41,549 nt of DNA from Pseudomonas avellanae BPIC 631 (GTDB lineage: Bacteria > Pseudomonadota > Gammaproteobacteria > Pseudomonadales > Pseudomonadaceae), in NCBI RefSeq assembly GCF_000444135.1, contig NZ_ATDK01000233.1:1-41549 (forward strand). The letters are read 5' to 3'. Under the pieces are notes generated by a model that saw nothing but the letters and a program-made list of their open reading frames with translations, had not been told where the DNA came from and did no database searches. Position 1 is the stretch's first letter; every line of letters begins with the position of its first letter. The position numbers and the translations under genes were made by a program. Shown one piece after another: positions 14,318 through 23,625 of the stretch.

Positions 14318-16250
14318 GTCCCTGCACAAAGCCTGTTTGAAGTGGGCTCCACCGCCGCGAATGAGCATCATCGAATGGGCAGACAAGTATCGCTGGCTGT
14401 CCGCCGAAGAGGCGGCTCGGCCGGGTAAATACCGGTTCGATGTGACCCCGCATCTCGTCTGGCCAGGCGGCCCGCTTGAGGCACTGGACGATCCAAACGT
14501 TACAGAAATCGTAGGCCGCAAGTCCGCGCAGGTGGCCTGGACGTCGGGCGTGTTGGGTAACGCCCTGGGCAAGTGGATCGACATCGATCCGTCTCCGATC
14601 CTGGTGCTGTTTCCCAAAGCAGAAGCGGCCAAGCAGTATGTGGGCGAGAAGCTTGAGCCGATGATCGAGGCGACGCCCAGGCTTCGCAAGAAGGTCGATC
14701 TACGCAGTCGCAAGCTGCAGCAGCGTCAGGACTTCAAGCGATTTCCGGGCGGCTTTCTGAAAATGGTGGGCTCCAACAGTCCGGCGAGTGTGAAGTCCAC
14801 GCCGGTGCCGAGAGTCGCTGTCGAGGAGCCTGATGACTGCAACCTCAACCTGCGGGGGCAGGGGGATAGCATCAAGCTGGCCAAGGAACGCTTGAAGACG
14901 TTTCGCCGCTCGAAAATCATCATCGGCGGCACCCCGACCATCAAGGGGCTGTCGGCCATTGATGCGGAGCTGGAGATCTCGGACAAGCGCGAAGGGCTTG
15001 TGCCTTGCCACGAATGTGGCCAGTCGCATGCGTTGAGCTTCGACAATCTGTTCTGCGCCGACGACCCGGATTATCACCACGAGGTGTATGGCAAGAAACG
15101 GCCCGAGCATGCGTATTACGCTTGCCCGCACTGCGGCTGTTCGTGGGATGACAACCAGAAAAACGCAAACCTCAAGCACGGCCGTTGGATCGCGACGGCC
15201 GAGTTCAGAGGCATCGCCGGTTACATTCTCAACGAGCTATACGCCACCTTCTGGGGATCGCGCTTCCAGGCGCTGATGGAGAAGAAACTTCAGGCAGAGC
15301 ACGCCGCGTCCCACGGTAACATCGGGCCGATGATCGCTTTCGTCAACAGCTCCAAGGGGGAGAGTTACGAATACAAAAGCGATGCACCTAAAACGGATGA
15401 ACTGGAAAAGCGGGCCGAGCCTTACGCAGAGCTGACGGCACCCAACGGGGTGCTGCTGATTACGGTGGGCGTCGACGTTCAGGGGGACCGGCTGGCGCTG
15501 GTCGTCATCGGCTGGGGCCGGGGTGAAGAATCGTGGCGACTGTACTGGGGTGAGCTGTACGGTAATCCCATTGATCCGCATGACGCCGTTTGGCAGGAGC
15601 TGGATCGGCTGATCGCCAAGCCGGTGGCGACAGTGGGCGGAGCGCAGCTGGTCATTTCCGCCGTGAGTATCGACAGCTCGGACGGCAACACAAGCGACGC
15701 GGTCTACGGGTACGTCCGGGACCGGCAGCGCTACAACATCATGGCGATCAAAGGTGCATCGATTGACAGCCGTGATAAGGAAATCTTTACCCGGCCGTCC
15801 CCGTCGGTTGACTCGTCTCAGGACAACACCAAAGCCTCGAAATATGGCCTGCGCGTCTACATCGTCGGAACCCACAAGGCCAAGACGCTGATCGACGGAC
15901 GCCTTCGACTCACTGGCGCAGGGCCGGGCCGGATGCACTGGTACAGCGAGATCCGCTCGGACTACTACGAGCAGCTCACTAATGAAGTGCTCGCCCCGCA
16001 CGCGCGCAACCCCAGCAAGATGGTGTGGCAGAAGAAGGCGGGCCGCCGTAACGAAGCGCTGGACTGCGAAGTGTATGCACTGCATGCGGCCAGAAGCTTG
16101 AAGACACATCTGTTACGCGAACATGAGTGGGATCAGTTGGAGCAGCAACTGCTGCAACCCACTCTTTTCAACACCGAGCAGGCCGTCACTCCTGTGCCAC
16201 GTAAAGCGAATGCTCGCGGTCGTGGCACGCGCAGCCGTGCAGGCTACTAG
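14241..16250 (+). CDS. Terminase large subunit (lambda GpA family)
   Basis: A 669-residue packaging ATPase/nuclease. The N-terminal ATPase domain contains MSIIEWADKYRWLSAEEAARPG and the core segment KSAQVAWTSGVLGNALG. Two CxxC pairs (VPCHECGQ near 255 and ACPHCGC near 294) form the zinc-binding insert seen in many GpA proteins. The nuclease domain begins near VGVDVQGDRLALVVIGW (about 411). The C terminus is basic. It cuts cos-type DNA and drives packaging into the procapsid through the portal. Nearby ATGs at 14247 and 14250 are alternative starts. Confidence 0.93.
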   Translation: MTMMLTQLEILTNRHTRRALRKTASESLHKACLKWAPPPRMSIIEWADKYRWLSAEEAARPGKYRFDVTPHLVWPGGPLEALDDPNVTEIVGRKSAQVAWTSGVLGNALGKWIDIDPSPILVLFPKAEAAKQYVGEKLEPMIEATPRLRKKVDLRSRKLQQRQDFKRFPGGFLKMVGSNSPASVKSTPVPRVAVEEPDDCNLNLRGQGDSIKLAKERLKTFRRSKIIIGGTPTIKGLSAIDAELEISDKREGLVPCHECGQSHALSFDNLFCADDPDYHHEVYGKKRPEHAYYACPHCGCSWDDNQKNANLKHGRWIATAEFRGIAGYILNELYATFWGSRFQALMEKKLQAEHAASHGNIGPMIAFVNSSKGESYEYKSDAPKTDELEKRAEPYAELTAPNGVLLITVGVDVQGDRLALVVIGWGRGEESWRLYWGELYGNPIDPHDAVWQELDRLIAKPVATVGGAQLVISAVSIDSSDGNTSDAVYGYVRDRQRYNIMAIKGASIDSRDKEIFTRPSPSVDSSQDNTKASKYGLRVYIVGTHKAKTLIDGRLRLTGAGPGRMHWYSEIRSDYYEQLTNEVLAPHARNPSKMVWQKKAGRRNEALDCEVYALHAARSLKTHLLREHEWDQLEQQLLQPTLFNTEQAVTPVPRKANARGRGTRSRAGY

Positions 16251-16260
16251 AGGTTCAATC

Positions 16261-16476
16261 ATGACTGACGCACAAATGCGCCTGGAGCAAGTACGGGCGG
16301 CGATCTCTGACGTCCTTAAAAAAGGTCAGCGTCTCAAAAGAGCAGATCGCGAGATCTATCGGGCCGAGCTCGACAGCCTGCGGTTGCTTGAACAGCAATA
16401 CGCTAAAGAGGTCGCGCTGGAACAGGCGTCGCTGCAGGGTAGGGGACGAAATCGCATCTCCTACATGGTGATCTGA
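16261..16476 (+). CDS. gpW-like head completion protein
   Basis: A 71-residue helical protein. Two charged helices (MRLEQVRAAISDVLKKGQ and EIYRAELDSLRLLEQQYAK) separated by KRADR match the size and pattern of lambda gpW-type connector proteins, and it sits exactly where gpW does, between terminase and portal. Start 16261 follows AGAGG. The identification rests on size, helical pattern and synteny. Confidence 0.7.
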   Translation: MTDAQMRLEQVRAAISDVLKKGQRLKRADREIYRAELDSLRLLEQQYAKEVALEQASLQGRGRNRISYMVI

Positions 16477-16478
16477 TT

Positions 16479-18080
16479 ATGGGTTTTTTCCGCAAAGACC
16501 CTGCCGAGTTGTTGATGCGTGAGGCACTCAAGCTCGCCAAGTCTGTGTCTGAAGGGCAGCCTGCTAAAGCGCAGGGGGGCGGTGGCGGAGTCGAAACCCG
16601 CTGGCGCGGCGCGTCCCGTGTGCTGCGCAGCATGGCGGGCTGGATTCCGGGATTGGGCAGTGCCAGGCGTGACCTGCACCACAGCGAGCGTCGCATGCTG
16701 GTAGCCCGGTCGCGTGATGCCATGCGCAACCATCTGATCGCTCGGGCGGCTATCACCCGTCTGCGCACCAATGTGGTCGGCACCGGCCTGGTCTGCCGTG
16801 CACAGATCGATCATGTCGCTGTCGGCATCGACGAGCAGCAGGCCGAGCAACTCAATGCTCAACTGGATAGGATCTGGTCGCTGTACGCCGATGACCCCCG
16901 CGAGTGTGATGCCGAAGCCACGCTCAATCACTACCAACTGCAGGCGCTGGTGCTCATATCGGCCATGGTCTGCGGCGACGTTCTGATCGCCAGCCCCGAC
17001 GATGAGCGTCCGGGATGCATCTTCAGCACCCGTTTGCAGTTGATTGAATCGGATCGTGTCTGCAATCCCGACGGGGGTATGGACCGCGCAGATATGGTTG
17101 AAGGTGTCGAGTTTGACCGATTGGGAGCCCCCTTGGCGTATCACGTCTGCAATGGCTATCCCAATGAGTTTCTGGCAGGCCAGAACCTTGCGTGGGAGCG
17201 CCTGCCTGCTTTCGGTGATGTGACCGGCAGACGTCGGGTCATGCATGTCATGTCGGACAAGGAAAGGCCAGGCCAGAAGCGGGGCGCTCCTTATCTGGCT
17301 CCGGTGCTGGAGCCGTTGCAGAAGCTGGAGCGCTATAGCAGTGCTGAGTTGATGGCGGCAGTTATCTCGGCGATGTTCACCGTGTTCATCAAAAAGAACA
17401 ACGATTTCAATGTCTCCAACTTGCCCATGTCCGCCATGGGTAACGAGGGCGCGGGTGGTGATACCACCGACGATGGTGAGCTGGCATTGGGGGAGGGTGC
17501 CATTGTCGACTTGGGAATGGGCGAGGAGCCGGTGGTTGCCAATCCGGCTCGACCCAATGCCCAGTTTGACCCCTTCTTCACGGCGGTCGTGAAAGAGATC
17601 GGCGCGGCGCTCGAGCAACCGATGGAGGAGTTGCTGCTGCATTACAGCAGCAGTTACAGCGCGGCTCGCGCTGCGATGCTGCAGGCGTGGCGGTTCTACA
17701 GCGTTCGGCGCTGGTGGCTGGCCTGTGACTTCTGTCAGCCCAGCCGTGAATTGATCATTGATGAGGCCGTGGCGAGAGGGCTGATCCACCTGCCGGGTTA
17801 CGCGGACCCTGCAAAGCGTAAAGCTTACTGTCAGGGGATCTGGATCGGTCCGGCGCGAGGCGCTATCGATGAGCTCAAAGAGGCCAATGCAGCCGGTAAG
17901 CGAATAGAAATCGGGGTCAGCAACGAAACCCTCGAAACGGCCGCGATGACGGGCGAGCCCTGGCAGCAGGTTTACCGCCAGCGTGTTCGCGAAGTTGAGC
18001 AACGACGCTCCGACAACCTGCACATGTTGCCCAAAGGCGGCGTCATCGCTGACCCACCCACACCACCCAACGAGGAATAA
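16479..18080 (+). CDS. Portal protein (lambda gpB family)
   Basis: A 533-residue portal. Landmarks of the family are SERRMLVARSRDAMRNHLIARAAITRLRTNVVGTG (given in part: conserved SRDAMRN and NVVGTG, about 65-100), DGGMDRADMVEGVEFDRLG and the stem/crown segment YSSSYSAARAAMLQAW. It forms the dodecameric ring through which DNA enters and to which the tail attaches. The gene begins 3 bp after the gpW-like stop and is followed 3 bp later by the protease gene. Confidence 0.93.
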   Translation: MGFFRKDPAELLMREALKLAKSVSEGQPAKAQGGGGGVETRWRGASRVLRSMAGWIPGLGSARRDLHHSERRMLVARSRDAMRNHLIARAAITRLRTNVVGTGLVCRAQIDHVAVGIDEQQAEQLNAQLDRIWSLYADDPRECDAEATLNHYQLQALVLISAMVCGDVLIASPDDERPGCIFSTRLQLIESDRVCNPDGGMDRADMVEGVEFDRLGAPLAYHVCNGYPNEFLAGQNLAWERLPAFGDVTGRRRVMHVMSDKERPGQKRGAPYLAPVLEPLQKLERYSSAELMAAVISAMFTVFIKKNNDFNVSNLPMSAMGNEGAGGDTTDDGELALGEGAIVDLGMGEEPVVANPARPNAQFDPFFTAVVKEIGAALEQPMEELLLHYSSSYSAARAAMLQAWRFYSVRRWWLACDFCQPSRELIIDEAVARGLIHLPGYADPAKRKAYCQGIWIGPARGAIDELKEANAAGKRIEIGVSNETLETAAMTGEPWQQVYRQRVREVEQRRSDNLHMLPKGGVIADPPTPPNEE

Positions 18081-18082
18081 CC

Positions 18083-19315
18083 ATGCCCCGCGCATTGGAG
18101 CTGGCTGCATCGCAGCCTTGGCTGATGCTGCCTGACGCCCTGGATAACCTGCTGACCATTGCCGACCGCATGGGCGATCCGGGTGCGTTGGAGAGCAAAA
18201 CCGGTATTCGGCTGGAGAACAGCCGCACGGTCAGCGTTCGCAACGGCGTCGCCATCATCCCCGTGGTCGGTCCGGTTTTTCGCTACGCCAATCTGTTTAC
18301 CGAGATCAGTGGCGCGACCAGCACTCAGGTGCTGGCCACCGACCTGCAGTCGGCACTGGATGACCCAAGCATCAAGTCCATCATCCTCAACATCGACAGC
18401 CCTGGCGGCGTGGCGGCGGGCATCAACGAGCTGGCTGACCAGATCCATGCGGGACGTGCGCGTAAGCGCATTGTGGCCTACGTCGGTGGAACGGGTGCCA
18501 GCGCTGCTTACTGGCTGGCGTCTGCGGCCAGCGAGATTGTCATCGATGAGACGGCGTTGCTCGGCAGCATCGGCGTTGTGGTGGAAGCCGTGGTCGAGGG
18601 TGAGGCCAGCAGCGGCCGCAAGCGTTACCAGATCGTCAGTCGCAACGCCCCCAACAAGCGGTTGGACATGGCCACCGAAGAGGGGCGTGCCAAGGTCGGT
18701 GAAACCGTGGACGCGATGGGCGAGGTGTTTGTGGCCAAGGTCGCCCGCAACCTTGGCGTGGCATCCGACGCTGTTCCTGCAATGGGAGATTTTGGCGGCT
18801 TGCGGGTAGGTGCCGCAGCCGTTGAATCGGGCCTTGCTCACCGCCTGGGCTCGCTGGAAGGACTAATTACCGAACTGGCCAAACCGGCCGCGACACAACC
18901 GAGGACATTCACTATGACCACCGTCAACTCCACCGCTCAGCTGCGCGAAGCACTGGCCGCTGGCACCGACCCAAACACCATCGAAATTGCCCAGGCCAGC
19001 CAGTCCGAACTGGAGGCTGCACGTACGCAAGCCAGCACGCAGGCGGTCACCGTTGAGCGTGAGCGCATCAAGGGCATCAACGGTCTGGCCAGTAAGGGCT
19101 TTGAGGCCGAGATTACGGCGGCCATTGATTCCGGGGCCTCTGTCGAGGCAACCGCCTTGCAGTTGTTCAAGGCTGCCCAGGACCGTGGCATTTCTTTGAG
19201 CGCCATTAAGGCCGACAGCACCCATGCATCTACTTCTACACCCGCCGATGGCAACGCTCAGGGTGAGCGCAAAGCCGTAGTCGGAGCCATTGTCGCGGGC
19301 GCTTCGCGTCGCTGA
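18083..19315 (+). CDS. S49 head maturation protease with scaffold C-terminus
   Basis: A 410-residue protein. Residues ~50-270 are an SppA/S49 serine peptidase: IDSPGGV (105-111, oxyanion-type loop), nucleophile S140 in GTGASAAYW, and a lysine in the SSGRKRY segment (about 192) as general base. The C-terminal ~130 residues are helical and charged (QSELEAARTQAST, VERERIKGINGLASKG), the scaffold-like part as in lambda C/Nu3. It processes head proteins during procapsid maturation. An internal start for a separate scaffold near 18915 (MTTVNS) is plausible. Confidence 0.9.
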   Translation: MPRALELAASQPWLMLPDALDNLLTIADRMGDPGALESKTGIRLENSRTVSVRNGVAIIPVVGPVFRYANLFTEISGATSTQVLATDLQSALDDPSIKSIILNIDSPGGVAAGINELADQIHAGRARKRIVAYVGGTGASAAYWLASAASEIVIDETALLGSIGVVVEAVVEGEASSGRKRYQIVSRNAPNKRLDMATEEGRAKVGETVDAMGEVFVAKVARNLGVASDAVPAMGDFGGLRVGAAAVESGLAHRLGSLEGLITELAKPAATQPRTFTMTTVNSTAQLREALAAGTDPNTIEIAQASQSELEAARTQASTQAVTVERERIKGINGLASKGFEAEITAAIDSGASVEATALQLFKAAQDRGISLSAIKADSTHASTSTPADGNAQGERKAVVGAIVAGASRR

Positions 19316-19328
19316 TCAGGAGAACATC

Positions 19329-19679
19329 ATGAGTAATCCAACCCGTCAGACCTACGTCCCCAGTCATCTCTCTGCAGGTGCATTCCCTGTGGTGATTGAG
19401 ACAGGAATCATTGCGGCAGGCCAGAAGCTCAAGCGTGGCGCGGTGCTCGGTCAGGTCGACGCTTCGGGCGAGTACGTGCTCAGCGCCGCCGCTGCCGACA
19501 ACGGCTCTCAGGCACCCAAGGCTGTGCTCGACCAAGACGTAGACACCACCGGCGGTGCTTTTCCAGCATCGATCCTTCTCACCGGCGAGGTGCTGGGCTC
19601 TGAGCTCATGTTGGGCGAAGGCCTGTCACTCGCCAAAGCAAAAGCAGCCCTGCGGCCGCTGTGCCTGTTCATTCGTTAA
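19329..19679 (+). CDS. Head decoration protein (lambda gpD-like)
   Basis: A 116-residue protein. LKRGAVLGQVDASGEYVLS and GSQAPKAVLDQDVDTTGG match the compact beta-rich gpD family that trimerises on expanded capsids and stabilises packaged DNA. Start ATG 19329 follows CAGGAGAAC; a longer frame extends back into the protease gene. It lies just before the major capsid gene, the usual lambda order. Confidence 0.87.
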   Translation: MSNPTRQTYVPSHLSAGAFPVVIETGIIAAGQKLKRGAVLGQVDASGEYVLSAAAADNGSQAPKAVLDQDVDTTGGAFPASILLTGEVLGSELMLGEGLSLAKAKAALRPLCLFIR

Positions 19680-19691
19680 CCGGAGCTTCTG

Positions 19692-20720
19692 ATGGATATT
19701 TTTGACACCCGTACCATGCTTGAAGCCGTCGAGCAGATGCCCACGGCGCGACGTTTTCTGCTGAACACGTTCTTCAATGGCGGCAGCCCCGTGACGTTCC
19801 CCACCAAAACGGTGGACATTGATATCGTCAAAGGCCAGCGCAAAATGGCGCCGTTTGTTCATCCTCGCCTGCCCGGCAGCATTTCGCTTCGTGACGGTTA
19901 CCGGACTGATTCCTACGCGCCGCCTTACATCCAGCCCAAGCGTGAAACGACCGCTGAGCTGGTCCTCAAACGCTCGGCAGGGGACAACCCTTTCTCCAGC
20001 CGGTCGCCGTTGGAGCGGGCAGGCCAGATGCTGGGCAAGGATCTGCGCGATCTGGATGACGAGATCATTCGTCGCGAGGAGTGGATGTGTGCCCAGGCAC
20101 TGACCACCGGCAAGGTCCGCGTGCTGGGCGACGGCGTTGATGACACCATCGATTTTCTCATGGCGAACGATCACAAGATCACGCTGGGCACCGGCCAGTG
20201 GGGCAGCGACGACTCGGACCCGATTGGCAACCTGCGCGCTTGGAAACGCAAGATCGCCAAAGACTCTGGCCGCACTGCCAATACCGCTGCGCTCAGTGGT
20301 GAGGCGCTTGATGCATTCCAGTCCAATCTGACGGTCATCAAGCAGCTGAACACCCGCCGTGTGGACATGGGCCTCATCAAGCCGGAAGAGCTGCCGGACG
20401 GCGTCACGTATCTCGGCTACCTGAACGATCCGGGCGTCGACCTTTACGGCTATGACGAGTGGTATCTGGATGACGAAGGCGATGAGCAACCCATGATCCC
20501 AGCGGGCGGCCTGATTCTGGGCGCGACGTCCACGCGTAACGCCATGCTTTACGGTGCGATTCAGGATCTGGAAGCCATCGAGAGCGGGCTGGTCGAAGCG
20601 GCGCGCTTCCCCAAGAGCTGGACGACCCAGGAGCCGAGCGCTCGCTGGTTGAAGCTTCAGAGCGCGGCACTCGCCGGTTTGCTGGAGCCGGACGCATTCA
20701 TCTACGCCAAGGTGGTGTGA
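19692..20720 (+). CDS. Major capsid protein (lambda gpE family)
   Basis: A 342-residue capsid protein. It has the gpE N-terminal pattern DIFDTRTMLEAVEQM with LNTFFNGGSPVTFPTKTVDID, the spine-helix segment GKDLRDLDDEIIRREEWMCAQAL, and the C-terminal PKSWTTQEPSARWLKLQSAALAG (quoted in part). It builds the HK97-fold shell. The gene follows the decoration gene by 12 bp with GGAGC upstream. Confidence 0.92.
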   Translation: MDIFDTRTMLEAVEQMPTARRFLLNTFFNGGSPVTFPTKTVDIDIVKGQRKMAPFVHPRLPGSISLRDGYRTDSYAPPYIQPKRETTAELVLKRSAGDNPFSSRSPLERAGQMLGKDLRDLDDEIIRREEWMCAQALTTGKVRVLGDGVDDTIDFLMANDHKITLGTGQWGSDDSDPIGNLRAWKRKIAKDSGRTANTAALSGEALDAFQSNLTVIKQLNTRRVDMGLIKPEELPDGVTYLGYLNDPGVDLYGYDEWYLDDEGDEQPMIPAGGLILGATSTRNAMLYGAIQDLEAIESGLVEAARFPKSWTTQEPSARWLKLQSAALAGLLEPDAFIYAKVV

Positions 20721-20721
20721 G

Positions 20722-20943
20722 ATGGCCAAGAAGCCCAGCTATATCGTGGTGGACGGCTGCATTCAGGAGGGAAGCAACGTCATCCTCAGAGGCAGCCTAT
20801 ATAGCCCGGCCAGCAAAGAGATGGAGGATGCGCTGGTTGCAGAAGGGCGTATCGCCTTGAGCTCGGACCCTCGTGCGCAAGAGGCTATCCAGTCCCAGGC
20901 AGCAAGCCGTGACGAAGCTGCTGATGAAACCGACGGTGACTGA
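20722..20943 (+). CDS. Small head-associated protein, FI-like position
   Basis: A 73-residue protein with a lysine-rich start (MAKKPSYIVVDG) and an acidic end (DEAADETDGD). No catalytic motif is present. It lies where lambda encodes the packaging accessory FI, between capsid and connector genes, and some relatives have a domain recognised as a short head protein. ATG begins one base after the capsid stop. Confidence 0.6.
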   Translation: MAKKPSYIVVDGCIQEGSNVILRGSLYSPASKEMEDALVAEGRIALSSDPRAQEAIQSQAASRDEAADETDGD

Positions 20944-20945
20944 AC

Positions 20946-21260
20946 ATGAGCTTTCGAGAACTGGCTGAGGACATGGACGCCCAGATCCTTGAATCTCTGG
21001 GCGATATCGCAACCGTCGACGGACGCGATATCGCAGGGTTTCTTTCAATCCCGTGGCTGCAACCCAAGCTCGGACGCATCAACACCGGCATCAGGAAACC
21101 GCACTTCACGATACGCGTTCATGACGCTACTGGTGTCGCGATTGGTCAGATCGTCTCCATCGACCTGCCTGAGCAGGACGGGGGTGGTCGGTATGACCTG
21201 GTCGGCCTGGAGCCAGACGGTACAGGCTGGGTGTCTCTTATCCTGAGGCTAAAGCGATGA
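20946..21260 (+). CDS. Head-tail joining protein (gpFII-like)
   Basis: A 104-residue protein resembling the lambda FII/phage-attachment family: FRELAEDMDAQILESLGD at the N terminus and a beta-rich C-terminal half (IGQIVSIDL, GRYDLVGLEPDGTGWVSLIL). It joins the filled head to the tail. It overlaps the following gene by ATGA. Confidence 0.72.
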   Translation: MSFRELAEDMDAQILESLGDIATVDGRDIAGFLSIPWLQPKLGRINTGIRKPHFTIRVHDATGVAIGQIVSIDLPEQDGGGRYDLVGLEPDGTGWVSLILRLKR

Positions 21261-21913
21261 GCATAGGCAGTTTCTACAAGCAGTCGGCCAAGGACGGCAT
21301 GATCACCCTGCAGCCTTCTGCGGGGGATCTTGATGCCTTCAAGGACTTTGCTGCAGCGGTTCCCAAAGCGGCGGCAGCGGCCCAGCGGCGTGCCATCAAC
21401 AAGACGCTTCGTTGGTTGCGCACGCATATCGCTAGGACCATCGGCCGACAAGAGCGAATCGCTGTGACCGCAGTGCGTCAGCGCCTGCGTGCTTACCCGG
21501 TCACTGCTGGCGCGATGCGCGGAAAACTCTGGATGGGTTTAGACGCGATGTCGGCCAGCCGAATCGGCCGGGCTCGGCAGAGCCGTGCCGGTGTAACGGT
21601 TGCGGGTCGCCGGTATCAAGGTGCTTTTTTGAAGACGGTGTATGGCGGTAGTCCCGACATATGGATCCGCACGGCGAGCAAGCATTTTGATGCAAGCGAT
21701 TACGAGCAAACTCATCAGGGAAAACGCCGGTCGGGTTTCATTGAAGAGAACGGCAGCCGCTTCCCACTCGCCAAGGCCAAGGTCTCGCTCGAAGGGGCGC
21801 GGCCGCATTTTGATGAGTGGGTCAAACGTGCCGACGCGCGTTTGATTGAGATCCTCAAGCAGGAATTCAACTTCGAACTGCAGAAGTATCTGAGAGGAAC
21901 AGCCCGTGTCTGA
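21257..21913 (+). CDS. Minor tail protein Z-like
   Basis: A 218-residue basic protein matching the gpZ family (prophage minor tail Z). AAQRRAINKTLRWLRTHIAR begins the conserved core, followed by VRQRLRAY and PDIWIRTASKHF. In lambda, gpZ works at tail completion at the neck. The C-terminal helix (RADARLIEILKQEFNFELQKYL) is typical. It overlaps both neighbours. Confidence 0.78.
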   Translation: MSIGSFYKQSAKDGMITLQPSAGDLDAFKDFAAAVPKAAAAAQRRAINKTLRWLRTHIARTIGRQERIAVTAVRQRLRAYPVTAGAMRGKLWMGLDAMSASRIGRARQSRAGVTVAGRRYQGAFLKTVYGGSPDIWIRTASKHFDASDYEQTHQGKRRSGFIEENGSRFPLAKAKVSLEGARPHFDEWVKRADARLIEILKQEFNFELQKYLRGTARV

Positions 21914-22457
21914 CGAAGCTTTCAGCCTTGATCAGCTCTATGCAGCGATTGAGCACCATATCCGCGACGCGATTTGCGGGCTGGAGTATGTCGGCACCAT
22001 GCCCGACATGCTGCAACAGATAGCTGTGCCAGCAGTGCTGCTGGAAGTATCGGAGTTTGAGCCCGGTATTGATCAAGGCACTGGCGAGTCCGCATTCATC
22101 GCACGGTTCGAAGCACGTGTCATTGTCGGTTCAGAGCGTGACGAGTGCCAGAAGCAAGCGGCATTTGCCGCGACCCAACTGGCGGTGTTGTTGCGCGGAC
22201 AGACGTGGGGCCTGCCTGTCAACGAAGCTGAGTTTGTCCGGGCCGCTCAGGACTGGTCCCGTCCCGAGCTGGATGGGTACGCGGTCTGGCTGATCGAGTG
22301 GACGCAGGGCATCTATCTGGGCGACGAGGAGTGGCCGTGGCCCGATCAGCCGCCTGGCAGCTTGGTCTGGGGTTTCAGCCCTGACATCGGGCCAGGCAAT
22401 GAAGAGTTCTATCGATCTGCGGAGGAGCTGAATGAGCTACGCGAGCGCAGCACATGA
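21906..22457 (+). CDS. Conserved neck/tail completion protein
   Basis: A 183-residue protein starting at GTG 21906, whose bases overlap the end of the gpZ-like gene. DQLYAAIEHHIRDAI at the N terminus and a mixed alpha/beta core with IARFEARVIVG recall tail-terminator proteins of the lambda U type, and the position between gpZ-like and baseplate genes agrees. The last 40 residues are acidic and tryptophan/proline rich. Exact family is not certain. Confidence 0.65.
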   Translation: MSDEAFSLDQLYAAIEHHIRDAICGLEYVGTMPDMLQQIAVPAVLLEVSEFEPGIDQGTGESAFIARFEARVIVGSERDECQKQAAFAATQLAVLLRGQTWGLPVNEAEFVRAAQDWSRPELDGYAVWLIEWTQGIYLGDEEWPWPDQPPGSLVWGFSPDIGPGNEEFYRSAEELNELRERST

Positions 22458-22992
22458 CCGAATGCTGGCGGCGCTCATCATTCCCTGCCGCGTAGAGGCC
22501 GTTGATCTCGGTGCCGCAATGGTCCGCGTGAGCGATGGCGCTGGCTGGACCAGTGCCTGGGTGCGTTGGCATAGTCAGGCAGCGGGCAAGGCGCGCCATT
22601 GGCGAGTCCCGACGCTGGGTGAGCAGGGTGCCCTCATCAGCCCTAGCGGCGATCCTGCGCAAGGCACATTTGTTCCTGGGCTTTACGGCAATGCAGGTGC
22701 GCCGCCTGATAACCGCGACCACGTAGAGGTATGGCGCTTCGACGATGGCGGTTCTCTCGTCTACGACTGGCAGGCCCACACCTACACGATCAGCCTGCCT
22801 ACGGGCACTGTAACGGTGAAGGTAGGCGCTTCGACGGTGGTCGTGACGGATGATTCCGCGACCGTTCAATCGCCCTCGATCAACCTCACGGGCAACGTGA
22901 AAATCGACGGGTCGTTGCTGGTCACCGGCAACGTGACTGGTATGGGGACGATCCTCGACACCCTGGGCAACAGCAATCACCACAAGCATTGA
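22432..22992 (+). CDS. Baseplate assembly protein/spike gpV (P2-like)
   Basis: A 186-residue tail spike. The OB-fold part (CRVEAVDLGAAMVRVSDG, VPTLGEQGALISPSGD) is followed by a beta-helical stem of short repeats (TVTVKVGASTVVVTDDSATV, SINLTGNVKIDGSLLVTGN). The C-terminal NHHKH probably binds metal at the tip. This is the membrane-piercing needle of contractile tails. It overlaps the preceding gene and marks the change from lambda-type to P2-type genes. Confidence 0.88.
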   Translation: MSYASAAHDRMLAALIIPCRVEAVDLGAAMVRVSDGAGWTSAWVRWHSQAAGKARHWRVPTLGEQGALISPSGDPAQGTFVPGLYGNAGAPPDNRDHVEVWRFDDGGSLVYDWQAHTYTISLPTGTVTVKVGASTVVVTDDSATVQSPSINLTGNVKIDGSLLVTGNVTGMGTILDTLGNSNHHKH

Positions 22993-23010
22993 TCCCATCG
23001 TTTGACCATC

Positions 23011-23031
23011 CCCGCGCCATGCGGGTTTTTT
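23011..23031 (+). terminator. Terminator after gpV
   Basis: CCCGC, loop GCCAT, GCGGG, then T6. A canonical intrinsic terminator inside the late operon, so partial attenuation or antitermination is implied. Confidence 0.75.
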
Positions 23032-23047
23032 GCGTCTGGAGAAAAGC

Positions 23048-23293
23048 ATGAGCAAAACCAAAACCGAGCCGGCGTCTACGGATCTCGTTATCACCGTCGC
23101 TCCGCGTGCGTTGTCGCCTGCATCGGAACCCGCACAGATCGACTTTCGTGACACGGTCTTCACTTCCCGAACTGTGGTGCTGCCCAACGGCGGCCTGGTC
23201 GACGTGGCACAGGGCGTTGCCTCGGTGGATTCCTCCGATGCCGACGCGCTGGCCTACCTGAAAGCGCATGAAGAGTTTGAGCCACTGGAGTAA
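23048..23293 (+). CDS. Small phage protein between gpV and gpW
   Basis: An 81-residue protein beginning MSKTKTEPASTDLVI with a central TVVLPNGGLVDVAQG and acidic end (HEEFEPLE). It has no recognised domain. It is the first gene after the internal terminator and has a good site (CTGGAGAAAAGC). Similar small ORFs occur at this spot in Pseudomonas myophages; function unknown. Confidence 0.6.
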   Translation: MSKTKTEPASTDLVITVAPRALSPASEPAQIDFRDTVFTSRTVVLPNGGLVDVAQGVASVDSSDADALAYLKAHEEFEPLE

Positions 23294-23298
23294 TCACG

Positions 23299-23625
23299 AT
23301 GATCGGAATGGACCGCGAGACGGGCTTGCCCTTGTCGGGCCTCGATCACCTGCGCCAGTCCATTGCGGACATTCTGACCACGCCAGAGGGTAGTCGCAGA
23401 ATCCGTCCCGAGTACGGCAGCAAGCTGGCCCGGTTCGTTGATTTGCCGGTCACGGCCGGTTGGCGCAGCGCGGTGCAAGCCGAGGTCAGCCGAGCCATCG
23501 GGCGATGGGAACCACGGGTGAAACTCCAATCCGTGCGGGCTATATCGGTGATTGATGGGCAAGTCACGTTCGCTTTGAAAGGTACGTATCAGGGCGATAG
23601 CTTCACGTTGGAGGTTACAGCATGA
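23299..23625 (+). CDS. Baseplate protein gpW/gp25-like
   Basis: A 108-residue protein. LSGLDHLRQSIADILTTPEGSR and RPEYGSKLARFVDLPV are the family signature of P2 gpW/T4 gp25, including the EYGSKL motif. It is part of the baseplate wedge that triggers sheath assembly and contraction. Its TGA overlaps the gpJ ATG. An alternative start at 23308 (MDRETG) is possible. Confidence 0.9.
   Translation: MIGMDRETGLPLSGLDHLRQSIADILTTPEGSRRIRPEYGSKLARFVDLPVTAGWRSAVQAEVSRAIGRWEPRVKLQSVRAISVIDGQVTFALKGTYQGDSFTLEVTA

Noticed and set aside
15237..16109. 290-codon antisense open frame over the terminase
   Set aside because: Shadow of the GpA coding frame, with no recognisable domain or start context.
16461..18110. 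549-codon antisense open frame over the portal gene
   Set aside because: It mirrors the portal frame in GC-rich DNA; the plus-strand frame has clear family motifs and this one none.
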